Shown here: positions 28,331-40,980 of the stretch, piece by piece
Layout: the number at the start of each line of letters is the position of its first letter
Numbering within the stretch: position 1 is the first letter of the stretch
Source of the DNA: Seriola aureovittata
Taxonomy: Eukaryota; Chordata; Actinopteri; Carangiformes; Carangidae
Direction of reading: 5' to 3'
Length of the DNA stretch: 64,000 nt
Assembly (NCBI RefSeq): GCF_021018895.1
Contig: NC_079378.1
Location: 8,678,501 to 8,742,500, forward strand
Position numbers and translations under genes: made by a program
The notes under the pieces: generated by a model
What the model was told of the DNA's origin: nothing
The model's input: the letters and a program-made list of their open reading frames with translations, nothing else
The model's database searches: none

Positions 28331-28594
28331 TGAGTAAATTTCTAGAAACTTAAGATATTGTACAACACCTCCCTTATTTTATTTATTTTTTATTTATTTT
28401 TTTTAAAAGCAAATCCGCACATTTAATAAAATAGCTTTCTCAAAAGAATCTTTAAATTTGCCGTAATATAATTTTCCTTCTCAGCAGTTCCAGTCCCTAC
28501 TACATTATATTTTTTTGGTTTTAATAGATTCAAATAAAACATTTTATTTGTCTTATCGGTAAACGAGCCTGTGTCCTATCTATTTAACAGCTAA

Positions 28595-28918
28595 GGCCCT
28601 GTTCAGACCTGATATTAACATGCGTCCTCAGTGTGCTCCAATCACAAGTGGTCAGCTCTGTACGTCAGTTCACACCTGACTTTTTAAAATGCGTCTCCAC
28701 ATGCGTCTCGATTGACCACTTGTGATCGGATCTCATTTCCCCGCTTTACATGCAAATAATAAACGGGTATTGTTTTTAGCCAATCGACAGACGGACCCGT
28801 GGTCAATCGAGACGCATGTGGAGACGCATTTTAAAGCCAGGTGTGAACTGACGAAGTTGGAGCTGACCACGTACGATCGGATCATTGAAGACGCACATTA
28901 TCAGGTCTGAATAGGGTC
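28595..28918 (+). mobile_element. MITE, PIF/Harbinger-like by target duplication
   Basis: The element is 324 bp. Its left end GGCCCTGTTCAGACCTG and the reverse complement of its right end GACCCTATTCAGACCTG differ at 2 of 17 positions. Both flanks are TAA (28592-28594 and 28919-28921), fitting the 3-bp TWA target duplication of PIF/Harbinger elements. Subterminal and internal inverted repeats (for example GTCAATCGAGACGCATGTGG and its complement around a central spacer) would fold the whole element into a long hairpin. It has no ORF of interest, so it would need a transposase from elsewhere. A relative lies at 7316-7447. Confidence 0.82.
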
Positions 28919-29175
28919 TAAGGTTTAATAATATATCCTGAGGTGTGATTCCACAGGAGGCGTCGTTGGCCCTTTTTCTTATTTTTATTTTGAAACTGAA
29001 GTTATATTGGGAGGGGGAGCTGGGTGGTTCGTGAGTTTCATTTTAATGGTTAAGTGGTCCTTGGTCTGAGACACGCTGCTTTACAGGATCCAGGCCACCG
29101 TAACTAACATTGTTGCTTCGCCTTCAGCAGAGCGCCGTGTCTTTTGGACGTCCAACGTGCCGTACAAAAACAAAT

Positions 29176-31938
29176 ATGGCGTCTTCTATGGATGTTCATG
29201 TCCGAATTTGTGGACAAGAAATCATAAAATATGACCTAGAAATCAAGGCTCTAATTCAGGTAAGAGCCAAAAAGGTGTTCTTTGTCAATTTTTTTTCTTA
29301 TGTTATCAATTTTATTTTTACGGAGAGATGTCCGTGAAGCTAAACGTTAACCGAACCTACTCGGTAAATGTGATCAGTGGGGAAAGTTGAAATTGTTTTC
29401 ATTATTGTAACGATAACAACTGTTTCCTTCCGTCACTGCCAACGCTTTTATAAACTCCATATCAGTGTTGAAGCATTTGCAGATGTGAAAAGTGAGCTGT
29501 CACCAACGGGAGGAAAACATTTCAACGTCTGTCTGTTCGGGGCGTTTTTGCTGTGCGTCAATGATAAAAACATCACAGCGCACAATAAATATACCTGCAT
29601 TACAGTAGAAGCAGAGACGCTGTTTTAGCTCTCAAATATAACTGTTTTAACTTATTTCTCACCATTTTGTCATTTTACAGACCATACAGGACAATAAAGA
29701 CTATATTTTACATTTAATAAAATCACATGTACACAAGTACAACTCAGAAGATTGCTAATTGAATAATCGTCAGTTGTAGTCCAACTCGGTACCTCTGCAT
29801 GTGAACATGAATCACCACCAGACAGTATGCATATGACTTATAACATGTATTTAATTTATTTGAATTTGATATTTTATATATGTAATGATTTAACAGGCTT
29901 AAGTTCGACGTGTACTCCCACAGTATGGTTTAACTTGGATTGTGTTTTTCAAAGAAATTCAAAATCGGATTTAGTTAGTTTTAGTCAGACAAGCATTTCT
30001 TCTTAATTTACCTACTGTATACAATGTGTCTTGATCAAGCTTATGTAATCATTAATACGCAACACTTAAGTGTATGTATTACCTGCAGGACATCAGGGAT
30101 TGCCCTGGACCTCAGTCTGCTCTCAGGGAGTTCAACTCTCAGGTCAAAGAGAAGTTCAACAAACTCAGACTCAGGATACAGGTCGGCCTCAGCCACACAT
30201 GCATCCGTGTTGCACTTGATAGATTTCTTGCTTAAAATCCAAACAGTTTTATTTGATGTGTTGGTGTTGTCATCAGGATCTGGAGCAGATGGCCAGAGAG
30301 CAGGACAGAGAGACGGACAGACAGGCCATTCAGGCAGAGACGGCGAGCCAGCGAAGGCAAATGCTAAGGTGTTTTAACTCGCACACAACCACCATCTTAA
30401 TTTCTTAATTTCCTCATTGAAATCATCAACATCATTAATCCCACTGAAATGCCAGGGATCAGTTCAGTGATGGAGTGGGTGAACCGACTGCTGTCTCGCT
30501 CTTAGTCAACGCATTGAAACAAACTATTGTTTTAACCTTGTTGCATGTCAATATTGTAAATGGGGGGGGCTTTTTTTTTTTCTTTAATTTTGTTTGACGC
30601 TTTTGGCAATATGTCACATTCTTGGTGTTGACCCTTTTTGAAGTTATGTATTGGTTATGATGCTACTGTGAGCTCGCAGTTGTCGGTAAGACCAAAACTG
30701 TTGATTTTACTGATTAAGTCACTGTTTTGTAATGAGCATGACATTTGACACCTACATATTTCTAAAAAACAAAAACAAAATCACTTAAACTGGATTCTTC
30801 GTGTGGCAAATTTGTGGAATATATATATATATATAAAAAATTCCTTGTTAATCATGAAAGCAAATATTCACATCAATGTTTCTTCATTTTCTAGTTATAG
30901 TGAAATAGAAAATCCACAGAATATCCACATCTAGAGTTAACAAGATTTGAAAGGCAGATAAATACAAGTAGTAGAGGAAAACATTTTTTGGCATGGGACT
31001 GTTATACATCATGTACACAACATCAGACAAAACAGACCAGATGAGCTAAAGAAAGTTCTCAAAGTTGGTTTCTGTGTTATTGTTCCTGTGGATTCCAGTA
31101 ACCAGACGGCTTGGAGAAAAGCTAACCTGGCTTGTAAACTGGCCATAGACAACATGGAGAAAGAGATGCTGCTGTGTGGAGGAGAGAACCAGACCACCAG
31201 ACAGAGGTAAGTGCAATTCTGCTGACACGCTATTGTGGAGGTGAGTTTTGGAACGACAGCTTTAGTTTGGGTGTAAACAGGAAGTATAATGTTGTCATTG
31301 AGTCAGTTAGCTTTTGGGGTGGCTTACAACCAAAGCCGCACTGTCATGCCTCTGCAACAGCGACAGCCAGGGCCAACATGTTACTGCTAGTCTGCTGGAT
31401 TGTAAAGTAAAACATCAACCCCTCCATCACTTGGCTTTGTGTGTATTTGTCTCAGGAAGGCGACTAAAGAGAGCCTAGTGGAAACCAGTAGCGACATCAC
31501 GGAGAGTCTGATGTCGATCAGCAGGATGATGTCTGAACAGGTGAAGCAGAGCGAGGACGCCATCGGCACACTGGGTAAAACAAACAAAACAAAACTACCT
31601 TGTCCATGTGTTTGTATACGTGTGTGTGTGTGTAAAACTTTCATTTTCCCAGTGAAAATCCTTTTCACATAAAATCCTGTCAATCTCCAATTTTCTTCCC
31701 TCTTCAACCATTAATACCTCTCGTCCTCTTCCTCACCTCAGCCACTTCCTCTCGGACGGTGCAGGAAACCAACGAGGAGTTTAAAAACATGACGGGAACC
31801 ATCCACCTGGGGAGGAAACTGATCCTGAAGTACAACCGGCGGGAGCTGACGGACAAGCTGCTCATCTTCCTGGCTGTGGCCCTTTTCCTCGCCACCGTCC
31901 TCTACATCCTCAAGAAACGTCTCTTCCCCTTCATTTAG
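29176..31938 (+). CDS. bnip1: BNIP1/SEC20 vesicle-transport SNARE, complete, 6 exons
   Basis: Exons: 29176-29259, 30089-30181, 30277-30368, 31099-31206, 31456-31574, 31742-31938. They join in phase to 230 residues; the human protein has 228. The start MASSMDVHVRICGQEIIKYD, the block DIRDCPGP, the helix around NQTAWRKANLACK-type sequence, and the C-terminal GRKLILKYNRRELTDKLLIF followed by a hydrophobic anchor (about residues 205-224) and KKRLFPFI identify it. BNIP1 is the Qb-type SNARE of the ER in the Golgi-to-ER retrograde complex with syntaxin-18, USE1 and SEC22B; it has a BH3-like segment and reported roles in ER membrane fusion and apoptosis. The start codon context is AATATGG, and the chosen ATG is the first in the exon matching the family N-terminus. 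The exon 2 donor, CAG|GTCGGC, departs from the usual GTRAG. Confidence 0.97.
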
Positions 31939-33125
31939 CCAACTGGCCCGAGTCACACGCCTGCTGACGAGAAGAGTGTTTTCCAGGTATTCTACTCAGC
32001 AGGAAGTTAGCACAAGAAAAACTAGTAGGTATAGAGTTTAATTATCAACTAAATGAGGAGTTAGAAGCTGCGTTCAGAATGAACTGCTGCACATATAAAA
32101 ATGCATTTTACCTTTTTTATTTAGAAGCCTCGATTTTTAGCGTGAACTAAATACAATATATGGGTTTACAAAATGGGTATAAAGGACTTTATAAGATCAA
32201 CTTAAGTGGAAGGAGCATAGTGACTAAAACTGGAATTATGAGGTTTCATGTGACGACAGTGATGGGTTCAAAGCCTCAGCATGCTTCAAACAAACTCGGT
32301 TATACATGTTGTTTGACAGTGTCTAAAGGCAAGAGCTTCTATACCTGATGTGAATGAACGCACTTAAAGGTGGGGTGAAAAGTTTACTGTAATGACCTCC
32401 TCCTGGCTGCGTCACACTTGCTCTCTAAGAACGCTGCTGTCTAGTCTTGATGTAATGATTTGTATAGTTTGGGACGAGGCTGCACATTTTCATACAGTCT
32501 CTACTCGAAGCCATTCAGGTGACAACAGTAGAAAAGACTGTTTGTTTGAGAAGTTTCTGCCTATTTTCACACCTACACCCCCACTGACGAGATGTTGCAT
32601 GAAACTGACACATTGAAGCATCCTGAGGCATTAATACTTCATCTGGTATTCAGGACTAACCAGGGTAAAGGCTATAGTGTGCAATAACCTTTGTTTACTT
32701 TTTGTCAAACTGCAATCTGTGTGTTTGGGTGGCTATTTCAAAGACATTGTTGTAAGTTATTGATGAGTTTACCCTGTGCCTTTCCTACTTCCAATCAGAC
32801 GTCCAGATCAACTAAACCAGAAATGTGATTCCTTGCTCTTTCTGTGAAGGATGTCTCATGCCGAGTGAGTGAATGTTAAACAAAAAGTCTTTGTTTGAAT
32901 TAAGTTGAATATATTTCCAACATATTGCGGGATATGTTGTAGTGCAGCATTACCACAGATGTGCCAGTAGATGGCAGAATACTCAACATTATATCACCAT
33001 TAGAGAATTTATGTGAACAATGTTAAACAGGTCATTAATGTCTTAATTAACACTCTGTTCAGTGACATCATTGTAGTTTAATTTTCAATCAAAATTGCTT
33101 ACAAATGTATTTTTCCATTCATTTA

Positions 33126-33131
33126 AATAAA
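33126..33131 (+). terminator. candidate BNIP1 polyadenylation signal AATAAA
   Basis: This hexamer lies 1.19 kb after the BNIP1 stop, within TTTAAATAAAAACTTAC. It is about 80 bp from the oppositely oriented signal of STC2. Confidence 0.55.
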
Positions 33132-33206
33132 AACTTACAAAATATAGCTTGAAACCTGGGGTCTGTATGAAATGTGATCGTTCATGTAGAACATCAAAAA
33201 TACATA

Positions 33207-33212
33207 TTTATT
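33207..33212 (-). terminator. candidate STC2 polyadenylation signal AATAAA
   Basis: TTTATT on the plus strand reads AATAAA on the minus strand, about 480 nt after the STC2 stop codon. It makes the BNIP1 and STC2 3' ends nearly abutting or overlapping. Confidence 0.5.
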
Positions 33213-33692
33213 ACACGTCACAACCGAAGAGTGCTTCCCTTCCTGCAGACTGCACCCTGACTGTCTACAAGATAACGGCTGATAGTGTGCCAACTACATG
33301 GTGCATAAAATAACAATGCTCATAAATACAAAAACATAACAGAATACTGACTTTCAGCCATCAGCTGCACTTGAGCTAGAGACAAATTCCCTGTAGTGTT
33401 TACTCGTGTGTCCATGCCCGTCGCTGCAGGATACAGCCACTGTGGTTTACTGTGATGAAGTGAGGTAGATAATTGGTTTTCATCCTTGTACAAAGTCAAT
33501 GTAAAGAAAAATATTAATAGCACAAATGCCCAACAGATTAAATAAGTTATGTTGCATCACTTTCACCAGCAATACTACACCGAATACTCTAGTAAAACTA
33601 CAACTACTTTTACTCATCCTACTACTATGATGGTGATAAGTGCACGATCAATGTGTACCGCGTCTGCACCTCTGTGTGGCTCGCCTGTCGCT

Positions 33693-36600
33693 CTATGATG
33701 CAGTAACATTGGTTCTCTCAGACTCTGCGAGACCAGATTCGGTTGCGTTGTCAATCCTATTGAGCCCACTCCTGTCGTCTGATTCGGCTACTCTGGTTGG
33801 CTGCTGCACGAGTCCCTGAGCAGTCAGAGGCCAGGGCACAGTGGGTGGTGGAGTGGTGGTATGCTGCGGAGCGTCCGATTGGCTGAGAGAGCAGGTGCTG
33901 CTGAAGCTTCTGCACAGTGCCCCCCAGTGCTGCTCGCACTGTTCCCGCAACCGCCGGCTGACCCACGACCTGACCTCGTCTCCGCACTTCAACAGGAAGT
34001 TCACCAGCTCCACGTACGGTCTGGTACGACGCACACACAAGAAAAAATTATTATTTTTTTTTTGTTCATGTTTGTTCCACTATTCAAAGTCAGACTAGAG
34101 GAACTGTTGGGGACAGAGGATACTGGCAGGTTCTGGATACTGAATTTTTCCTAATTTCCCTAATTTCTCAAGTCAATTGCTTTAACGTCACCATCATTAG
34201 CTTACTAGACATTTTGATGTCATAGCATGAAAAACAAGTGTTACTAATAACACTAATGACAAATACCAATGAATATCACATTTCCATCATGTTTTCTGCA
34301 TTTTTATATTTTTTATTTCATTGATTTTTCATGATTTTAATGGCACCTGACTGTTTATCTTGATGAACCACCTCCTAATATTTGCATAATGATAGTGTCT
34401 AGATTAATTACCATTTTTCTTTTGCTGATTTTCCCAAACCTAGCTTGTGAGCCACACCAGGACCATTCTTTGAAAAAGGAAATAACAAACATGGCTCCTG
34501 GTGATTAAAAACCATTGAAATATCTGACATGAAATTTTAGTTACCCTAGTAGAGGAGTCATTAAATCAGCAGACTGATTCTGTAATGCCAGTTAACACAG
34601 CAATACCTGTGTAAACACTGATAACATTAGCCACCATAAGCTACTTGCTATGCAAAGAGTGCTGCATCATTCACTGAGGATGGTTTCGCTGACTCCTTTT
34701 TTTTTGTTGGGGTGGTGATAAAAGCTTGCTGGTTAATTGTTAATGTGTTTCTCTCTCTCTCTCACCCCGGGGGAAACATCAAGTGGAACTGGACCAGGTT
34801 GCCCATGGTGTCCATGTGGTCCCGTAGTGCCAGGCACAGCTGGTGTTTGGAGTAGCACTCTCTCTGGAGCAAGAACACCATCTCTTTTACCGCTGAGCAC
34901 CGGCGGCTCACACAGCTGAAGCGCTGTCGAAGTCCCAGCGCCATGCACCGCAACGCATCCTTCACAAATGACTTGCCCTGGGAGGAGGAGGAGAGCGACA
35001 GGAGGACTAAATGGGACATTTCTGATGGTACGTTTAGCAAAGCTGCATATTCTGAGTGTCAAATCTGGCCTGGGATGTGTTTCTGCCCATTCTTTGATCT
35101 CTACTGCATTTTTGGAATAAAATAAAACTACCTTCATCTTTTATTTGCTGTGTGCATTAGATCCATTAGACATGCTTGAGTGTGTCATTCTCTGGAAAAC
35201 AGTTTAGAATCAGATTATTTTTAAAAGTTTAATATAACACACGTGCTATATGTACTTTGAGGGAGTTGTTAGTTGCTGTAATAATCCCTCTACAAAGTGA
35301 TTGTGACCACCAGTCAGTACGGAGAGGAGGAATGATTACAACAGTCTGTAACTCTCTCATTGCTGCTTTTATAAAGGTATGGTTAATGTGTTGGCAATCA
35401 TGGGTCTGTACTAAGACTGATACTTGATATCTGAAGGAGTTTGGAAGGTGGTATACTTTTCTTTAATCTTTCAGAGCTTCACTACAAAAACAAATCAAAC
35501 AATGTTTGTCTGCTTATTACCTACAGCAATAATCTAGCATGACTTCCAAAGCCTAGGAGAACATCATGACCTAACTACATTAGTTTGTGGGGTTACAGGT
35601 TACGTAAAGACGGACAACTAGCTCATCCACTATGTGGAAGCTGGCCCTGGAAGCTGGAAGGGTAATGGGTAATGTTAGCAACGCCGTCCTGCTCGCCATT
35701 GGATTTGGGAGCTTTACACTGCTGCAACCGCAGCTGTTAGTTACTGGAGATAGAATTACATTAGCTGAACACATCTGTTGGTTCTCATCCCAGTCTTTTC
35801 TCTTGTAACATAAAAAGATACTGTTTGTATGTAGTAGTAGTAAGTGTGGTTATAATACTTGGACTAGTCAGCTCATATCTACTATTAACTCAACAATACC
35901 AGAACAGTGCTTTATTTATGTCTATTTTATCATCAGTGGATGAGGCTCATGGTGAGACTGACTTTCTGCCTGGGTCATGCAACTTTAGCAAAACGTCATG
36001 TACATAACCATGACCTAGATATTTATTAAATATGCATATTTAAGATGCCTTTACAGGAATGTACAGATCCCTGAACTGACATACTGGGCACAGGCCCAGG
36101 AGCCCAAGGGGTCAGGGGGGCAGCTGTATTAAGTGACTTAACATTTCTTGTTGGGAAGTCGATTCAAATAACTACAAAAAGTGCAAAATGACCAAAGAGA
36201 TATTCAGAGATAAAACACCCAAAAAGACACCTTTAAATCTGTGGCTCTTACTCCTGTGTAGGAGGGGTAGGGACAGGCTCATTGTATCCTGATCTGTCCA
36301 TGTTTACAGGGAACTCATTTTCAGCTGGAAACATTAAAAAGTCAGGCAGAGACGGTTTTCTCAACCAGTTCATGGAGCAAACATATGCTTCATTTGCTAG
36401 CTAGCTACAGCTGATGATATCTGCTCACGACAGTTGCAATTTCAGCAAAACTGACGGCTAGAAATGAGAAGCTGCTGTCGTCTACCTCGGTTTAAAATCA
36501 ATGGTGGCAAATTTATTACTCGATTATCATTTTAAACTGCACGGAAAGTTTAGTGTGAAAATGGAAAGCTTGACAGCATGACTACATCTGTTGTAGTGGC

Positions 36601-39412
36601 CTACTTGTTAGATGACCCACTGTGTTAACTAGTCCTTTATGAGGCTGATGAAGGCGGCGTTTGAGAGTTGGACTGCAAGACAATGAGCTAAAAAGAGAAT
36701 AAAAAAGCTGAGCAGAGCTACAGTTGGATGATAATTCTCTGTGGTCATTATCCCAATAACACATACTCGTGTTGTGAATGAACAGGTCACATCTATAGTT
36801 GGGGGTTATAGTTTGAAAGATTGTATTACAAGAAAATAAATCAAGGCAAGTGCAATATTTTCTTACAGTGAGTTATACTGTGTGGCCATTAACACACTGT
36901 AACTTAAAGCATCAGTAATGTGTGCTATGGTGACTTTAATTTGACACCTCCCAACCAATCGGAGACAAGTACTTCCTGTTGCAATTCAATGAATCTTATG
37001 ATATTGTTTGTATGGTAATGTTTGTGTATGGAAGTGTCTAAGTCACTCACAGATCGTCACTGAACATCATCCACTGCCTGTTCATGCTGGAGACGCATTA
37101 GACCTGCATCACTCTCTCATGCACTTCTATTCTAGTAAAGTAGACAAGCTGTTCCCTCTCTCATTTCACTTCCCCTCTCAGATTGTTCTGTAACTAGTGC
37201 CACACATAACTATACACTGCTCCTTATATGACAAACATTCCTCACAAATGACTGTAATGACTGAAGGGATTAAATGAAATAACGACATGTATCCAAATAT
37301 GTCTGATCTCAGTCTGCCCTCGGTGGCTGTTGCACACAGTTTCAGGCAGTGTTAGCAAAAGTGAGGTCTAATGGTAAACAAATTACTTCAATAAAAAAAA
37401 ATTAAAGTGTTGTTCTAATTGAGTGTGTGAAATGAGGTCAGACTCTCGTGCTGTACTCACCTGTGAGTCGTAGCGCCCGGCGTTGTGCAGCAGGGTGAGA
37501 CAGATGTGGTGCAGCCCTTGGATTTCACAGGAGTTGTTGTTGAAACACTGAAATGTCCCGCAGCCAACGTCCCCTGAACTCACCAGGCAACTCTGAATCT
37601 CCACTGAGAGGGACAGAAACAGAGACAGATCAGTGTTAACTTCATTAATGAGAAACCACAGTGCAGAGTGTGTGTCCCACACATGTACTACTGTGCTGTT
37701 ATCTGCTGCACCTTTTCAAGGGAGTACACTACAATAACATCACATCAGGACGACCTACAGTACATCAGGTCAACAGAAAGAAAAGTTATCTGCCTCATGT
37801 AATTTAAGTAGTTGTGAGTTGAGTGTTCCTTTGTGAGGCTATCTTGTTGAGTTCAGTTTTGTTTTCAGAGAAGTTTAACCTTGCACACCGTCTTGGTTTT
37901 GGTCTGTACCGGACTAAATCCTCACATAACCATTTGAAAGCTCTGAGTCTCCTGATTTACATCTGAGCATTTCAGGATCTTGCCCATATCACTGCAACAC
38001 CTGCTGACACAGAATCAGCTCAGACTTGTGGCTGAAGGGTTTTCCCACACAAAAGGCAATTATACAAAAAAAGACACACTGTTCAAAGGAGCGGGGTTAT
38101 GATTGTAATCAAAAGCGTTGAAGAACAATAACCTTTTATTTTGGGTACATTATATTTGGGGCTGTTTGGTCACAGGTTCAGTACTTCTACTTCACAGGCT
38201 ACACTGTGGTGGACAGCAGGGATGAGCTGAGTCAGTGATGGACAACAATGCTTTTACTTAAAGCAATATCTCGTTACAGTTAGACACAACACATAAATAC
38301 AAATGTTGTTTTGAGAGAGAGACTTTTTTTCTGTTTGGCTGAGGACATTCTGGTCACTGGGCCGAAGCAAGCGACATGAGACTGATCACGTTTTGACGCG
38401 CGGCTTTAGTTTGTGTTGAGTTAATCTTTAACCAGCGCTCGGGACTGTTATCCTGCTGCTGTTCTCGCTGTGACGGGCCTCTCCTGACCGCTGTTGCTTC
38501 TCTTGATGTTGTGCAGCCTGCAGGTCAGCTCCGGGCCGGAGGTGCCGTCATGCACCGCCCTGCTGGTACGGAGGGAATGTGCTTGGACAGGATCGAGCCG
38601 CCGGAGCTACGCATTGAATTACAAGCCACCAACTGCGCAGGAGAGCAAACGGAGAGGTGCGACCCGGCACGGTACGGCCCGACGCACAGCCCGGTCTGTG
38701 GAACCGACAGGCTGCACGGAATGTAAACCATCCCGCGGGAGCATTATTTTAACGATGCAATGGGGGGGGGACCCAAATATACACAAGTACACAAATGGGG
38801 TCACCTCACTTTCCTGCAGACACTATGCAACTGTCACTATTAATATATTAATTATCAGTATTATAGCCTAATGACATGGCAGCCCATGTGTTACCATCAA
38901 GGCTACTGAACATTTATAATTCAGGTGTTCTCCAGTGAGATCCAGACATCACACAACAGGCCCATCATTAAAGCGGCAGGTAGAGGAAGCACTGAATTAT
39001 TTTTCTGTTGTCGGCTGCAAAATAGACATAATCCTGTGCCTGTCCATAAACAAACTGTAAACTTTTCAGTGCCTACAAGCACTTTTAGATACACGCTGAG
39101 AGATCTTCCTGCAGAGACAGCTCTGTGGGGACCTGTGCTGCGAGTCGGGCTACCGTGCACTTGCTTTGAACTCAGTATTTTCTAATAATGAAAGAAGTAA
39201 ACGACCAAAGATTAATACTTCTGGAGAGCATCCATATGCGAGCATCAGAGGCGCAGCTCGGGTCCCAACTCACCTGTGCTCTGCAGAGAGAGGCGTCTTT
39301 TGGCCTGGCTCGCTTGTTTCTCCTGGGCATCATGCGGATCCACGGTCAGCACCTGTTGACAGGCCACGAGCAGGAAAAACACAAAAACCAAAGCGGACAA
39401 GTTGACCGGCAT
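33693..39412 (-). CDS. stc2: stanniocalcin-2, complete, 4 exons
   Basis: On the minus strand the exons are 39412-39274, 37603-37461, 34977-34766 and 34020-33693, joining in phase to 273 residues (human 302). The N-terminus MPVNLSALVFVFFLLVACQQ is a signal peptide. It is followed by RRLSLQSTVEIQSCL, GDVGCGTFQCFNNNSCEIQG, LLHNAGRYDSQGKSFVKDAL, CVSRRCSAV and PYVELVNFLLKCGDEV, all typical of stanniocalcins, including the conserved cysteines and the N-glycosylation site N69-N-S. STC2 is a secreted disulfide-linked glycoprotein linked to calcium/phosphate homeostasis; in mammals it inhibits the protease PAPP-A and so lowers IGF signalling. The C-terminal tail after the last conserved Cys is short, Ser/Thr/Pro-rich, lacks the His-rich stretch of mammalian STC2 and has N-A-T and N-V-T sequons. 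The ORF stays open upstream (in-frame ATG at 39523), but the chosen ATG gives the proper signal peptide. Confidence 0.95.
38350..38770. other. CpG-rich segment inside STC2 intron 1
   Basis: This stretch is conspicuously richer in G+C and CpG than its surroundings (GACGCGCGGC, CGGGCCGGAGG, GATCGAGCCGCCGG, CGACCCGGCACGG) and ends at a run of eight or nine G near 38762. It lies about 0.7 kb downstream of the STC2 start on the minus strand. It contains an unsupported 125-residue plus-strand ORF with no recognisable domain. It could be an intronic regulatory CpG island, an alternative promoter or an unrecognised insertion. Confidence 0.35.
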
Positions 39413-39460
39413 GTCTGACACTAACTGAAGCTCTGTTTTCTGTCTGGTTTGCGGGCTGTA

Positions 39461-39484
39461 GCAGCAGCAGTAGCAGCAGCAGCA
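39461..39484 (+). repeat. (CAG)n repeat in STC2 5' UTR
   Basis: On the plus strand GCAGCAGCAGTAGCAGCAGC-type sequence lies 50-70 nt upstream of the STC2 ATG, so the mRNA would carry CUG units in its leader if transcription starts near 39515. Confidence 0.8.
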
Positions 39485-39543
39485 GGAGTGTAGCCTTGCA
39501 GAGGGGTTTCCACTACACAGCATGACCGCGGCATGAAGGGCTG

Positions 39544-39556
39544 ATATATATATAAA
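39544..39556 (-). promoter_or_regulatory. candidate TATA element of STC2
   Basis: The minus strand reads TTTATATATATAT about 135 nt upstream of the start codon, a plausible place for a TATA-type box with a leader of about 100 nt. It could also be a short microsatellite. Confidence 0.35.
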
Positions 39557-40003
39557 GCTGAACGGGAGTTGCGCGTCCACGACGATCTGAGTGAAGGGAG
39601 CTTGTGTCTCCACCAATCACGGCGCAGCTTCGTGAGCGCGCAGCAGACTGGAGCTAAAAGTTTATCATTGATGAGAGGAAGAGAGGAGCGACAATAGCAG
39701 AATGGATTTGATGTGCCTGAACAAACTGGCTTGACTGATGACTGGGCTCCGGTCTGGTTTCGTTTTCCTATTTCATTATTAATCCAATAACTGAATGATG
39801 AATGGAGGAGAGAAACGGGGACAGGCAGGAGGAGTGAGGTTCATGCTGGGAGAGAATTGGCCATAAAATAAATCCCACATTCATAAACTCCCCAAAAAGT
39901 AAAAAAAAGTTCTTATAAGGTCTTCCTGTTCCTCCGGAGTCTGCGGGGGTAAGTGAAGGTCAGCCACTCAAGACATCCACACTCAATTAACCCGCCAGCC
40001 AGC

Positions 40004-40028
40004 CGTGTGTGTGTGTGTGTGTGTGTGT
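40004..40028 (+). repeat. (GT)n microsatellite
   Basis: Twelve GT units lie about 0.6 kb upstream of the STC2 start. Confidence 0.9.
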
Positions 40029-40329
40029 TTGAGGGTTAGCAGCTGCCTTCTTGGCAGGGAGACGTGCAGTGAGGAACGTATCAGAAGCACCCAGACTGAA
40101 AGAGAGAGCAGGAGTATGAGAAGAGGGTCAGGTTTTTCAAATTATTAGAGTGCTGCATTCCCGTAAACTTACTTTTGTTCACATTATGTCTGTCTAATAT
40201 ACTTTCTGCACTGCAGTGCACCTATAGTAGCCATAGTTACACAAAAATATTCAACTTTCTCGCAAGGCTTAATTTATAAAGGGTTTAAACTTGGGACTGA
40301 TTGATAATAATATTGTTGGGTTTGTGTAA

Positions 40330-40440
40330 ATAATATAAAGAGAAGGTCTAGATCTGCTCTATTTGGAAAGTGCCTTGAGATAACTTCTGTTGTGAATTGG
40401 CAACATACAAATAAAAATTGACTGACTTGACTTAATAAAT
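40330..40440 (+). mobile_element. 3' tail of a teleost LINE/SINE-type retroposon
   Basis: The string containing GTCTAGATCTGCTCTATTTG, AAGTGCCTTGAGATAACTTC, GTTGTGAATTGGC, CAAATAAAAATTG and a degenerate GACTT/ATTGA tail matches, from memory, the 3' end of a dispersed element frequent in percomorph genomes. The 5' part is absent, as expected of a truncated retroposon. Confidence 0.6.
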
Positions 40441-40559
40441 CACTTACTAGTGCTTTATAAATTAGTTAAAAGTTAACTGGAAAAATGTTGGGCTGCCTGG
40501 TTGTGTAAAATCTTTATTTATTCACTTATTTCTAGAGTCAATGCACAGCAGTTCTTTGA

Positions 40560-40980
40560 GCTACATGCTAACAATGACAATGCTGATGTTTAGTGTGTTT
40601 AGTCAACCATGTTCACCAACTTAGTTTCACGTTACCCTGCCAATGTCGGCATTGGCTGATGGGAATATTTTTGCAGGCGTTTAGATCAATTTAATTTTTA
40701 ACCTGATGATGCTACTAAATGAAATGTTATGGGTATTGCCACAATTATTACAATTCATCCTCTGGGCACCATGAATGTGTGAGCTAAATTTCATGGCAAT
40801 CTGGCCAAAGGTTGTTGAGACATTTTGCTCAAAACCACAACACGTCAACCTCAAGGTGGCGCTAGAGGAAGAAGTCGGAAGATGACCAAAGTCATTAGGA
40901 TCCATCCTCTGAGGACCATGTAACAGTCTAACAGGCCGAAATGTTGAGATATTTCAGTCCGGACCACAGTGGTGGAGTGA
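40560..40980 (-). repeat. dispersed teleost repeat
   Basis: Phrases such as ATTTCATGGCAATCTGGCCA, TTGTTGAGACATTTTG, GGTGGCGCTAGAGG and AGGATCCATCCTCTGAGGAC belong to a repeat family common in spiny-rayed fishes. The copy at 59740-60065 is the same family in the opposite orientation. The ORF across it is not a gene. Confidence 0.65.

Noticed and set aside
31939..33692. NKX2-5 between BNIP1 and STC2
   Set aside because: Looked for because mammals have it here; no homeodomain-like sequence is present in this 1.75-kb gap on either strand.
39413..39616. N-terminally extended STC2 starting at 39616 or 39523
   Set aside because: The frame is open, but the extension is a Cys/Tyr run from the CAG repeat and would bury the signal peptide that begins at 39412.
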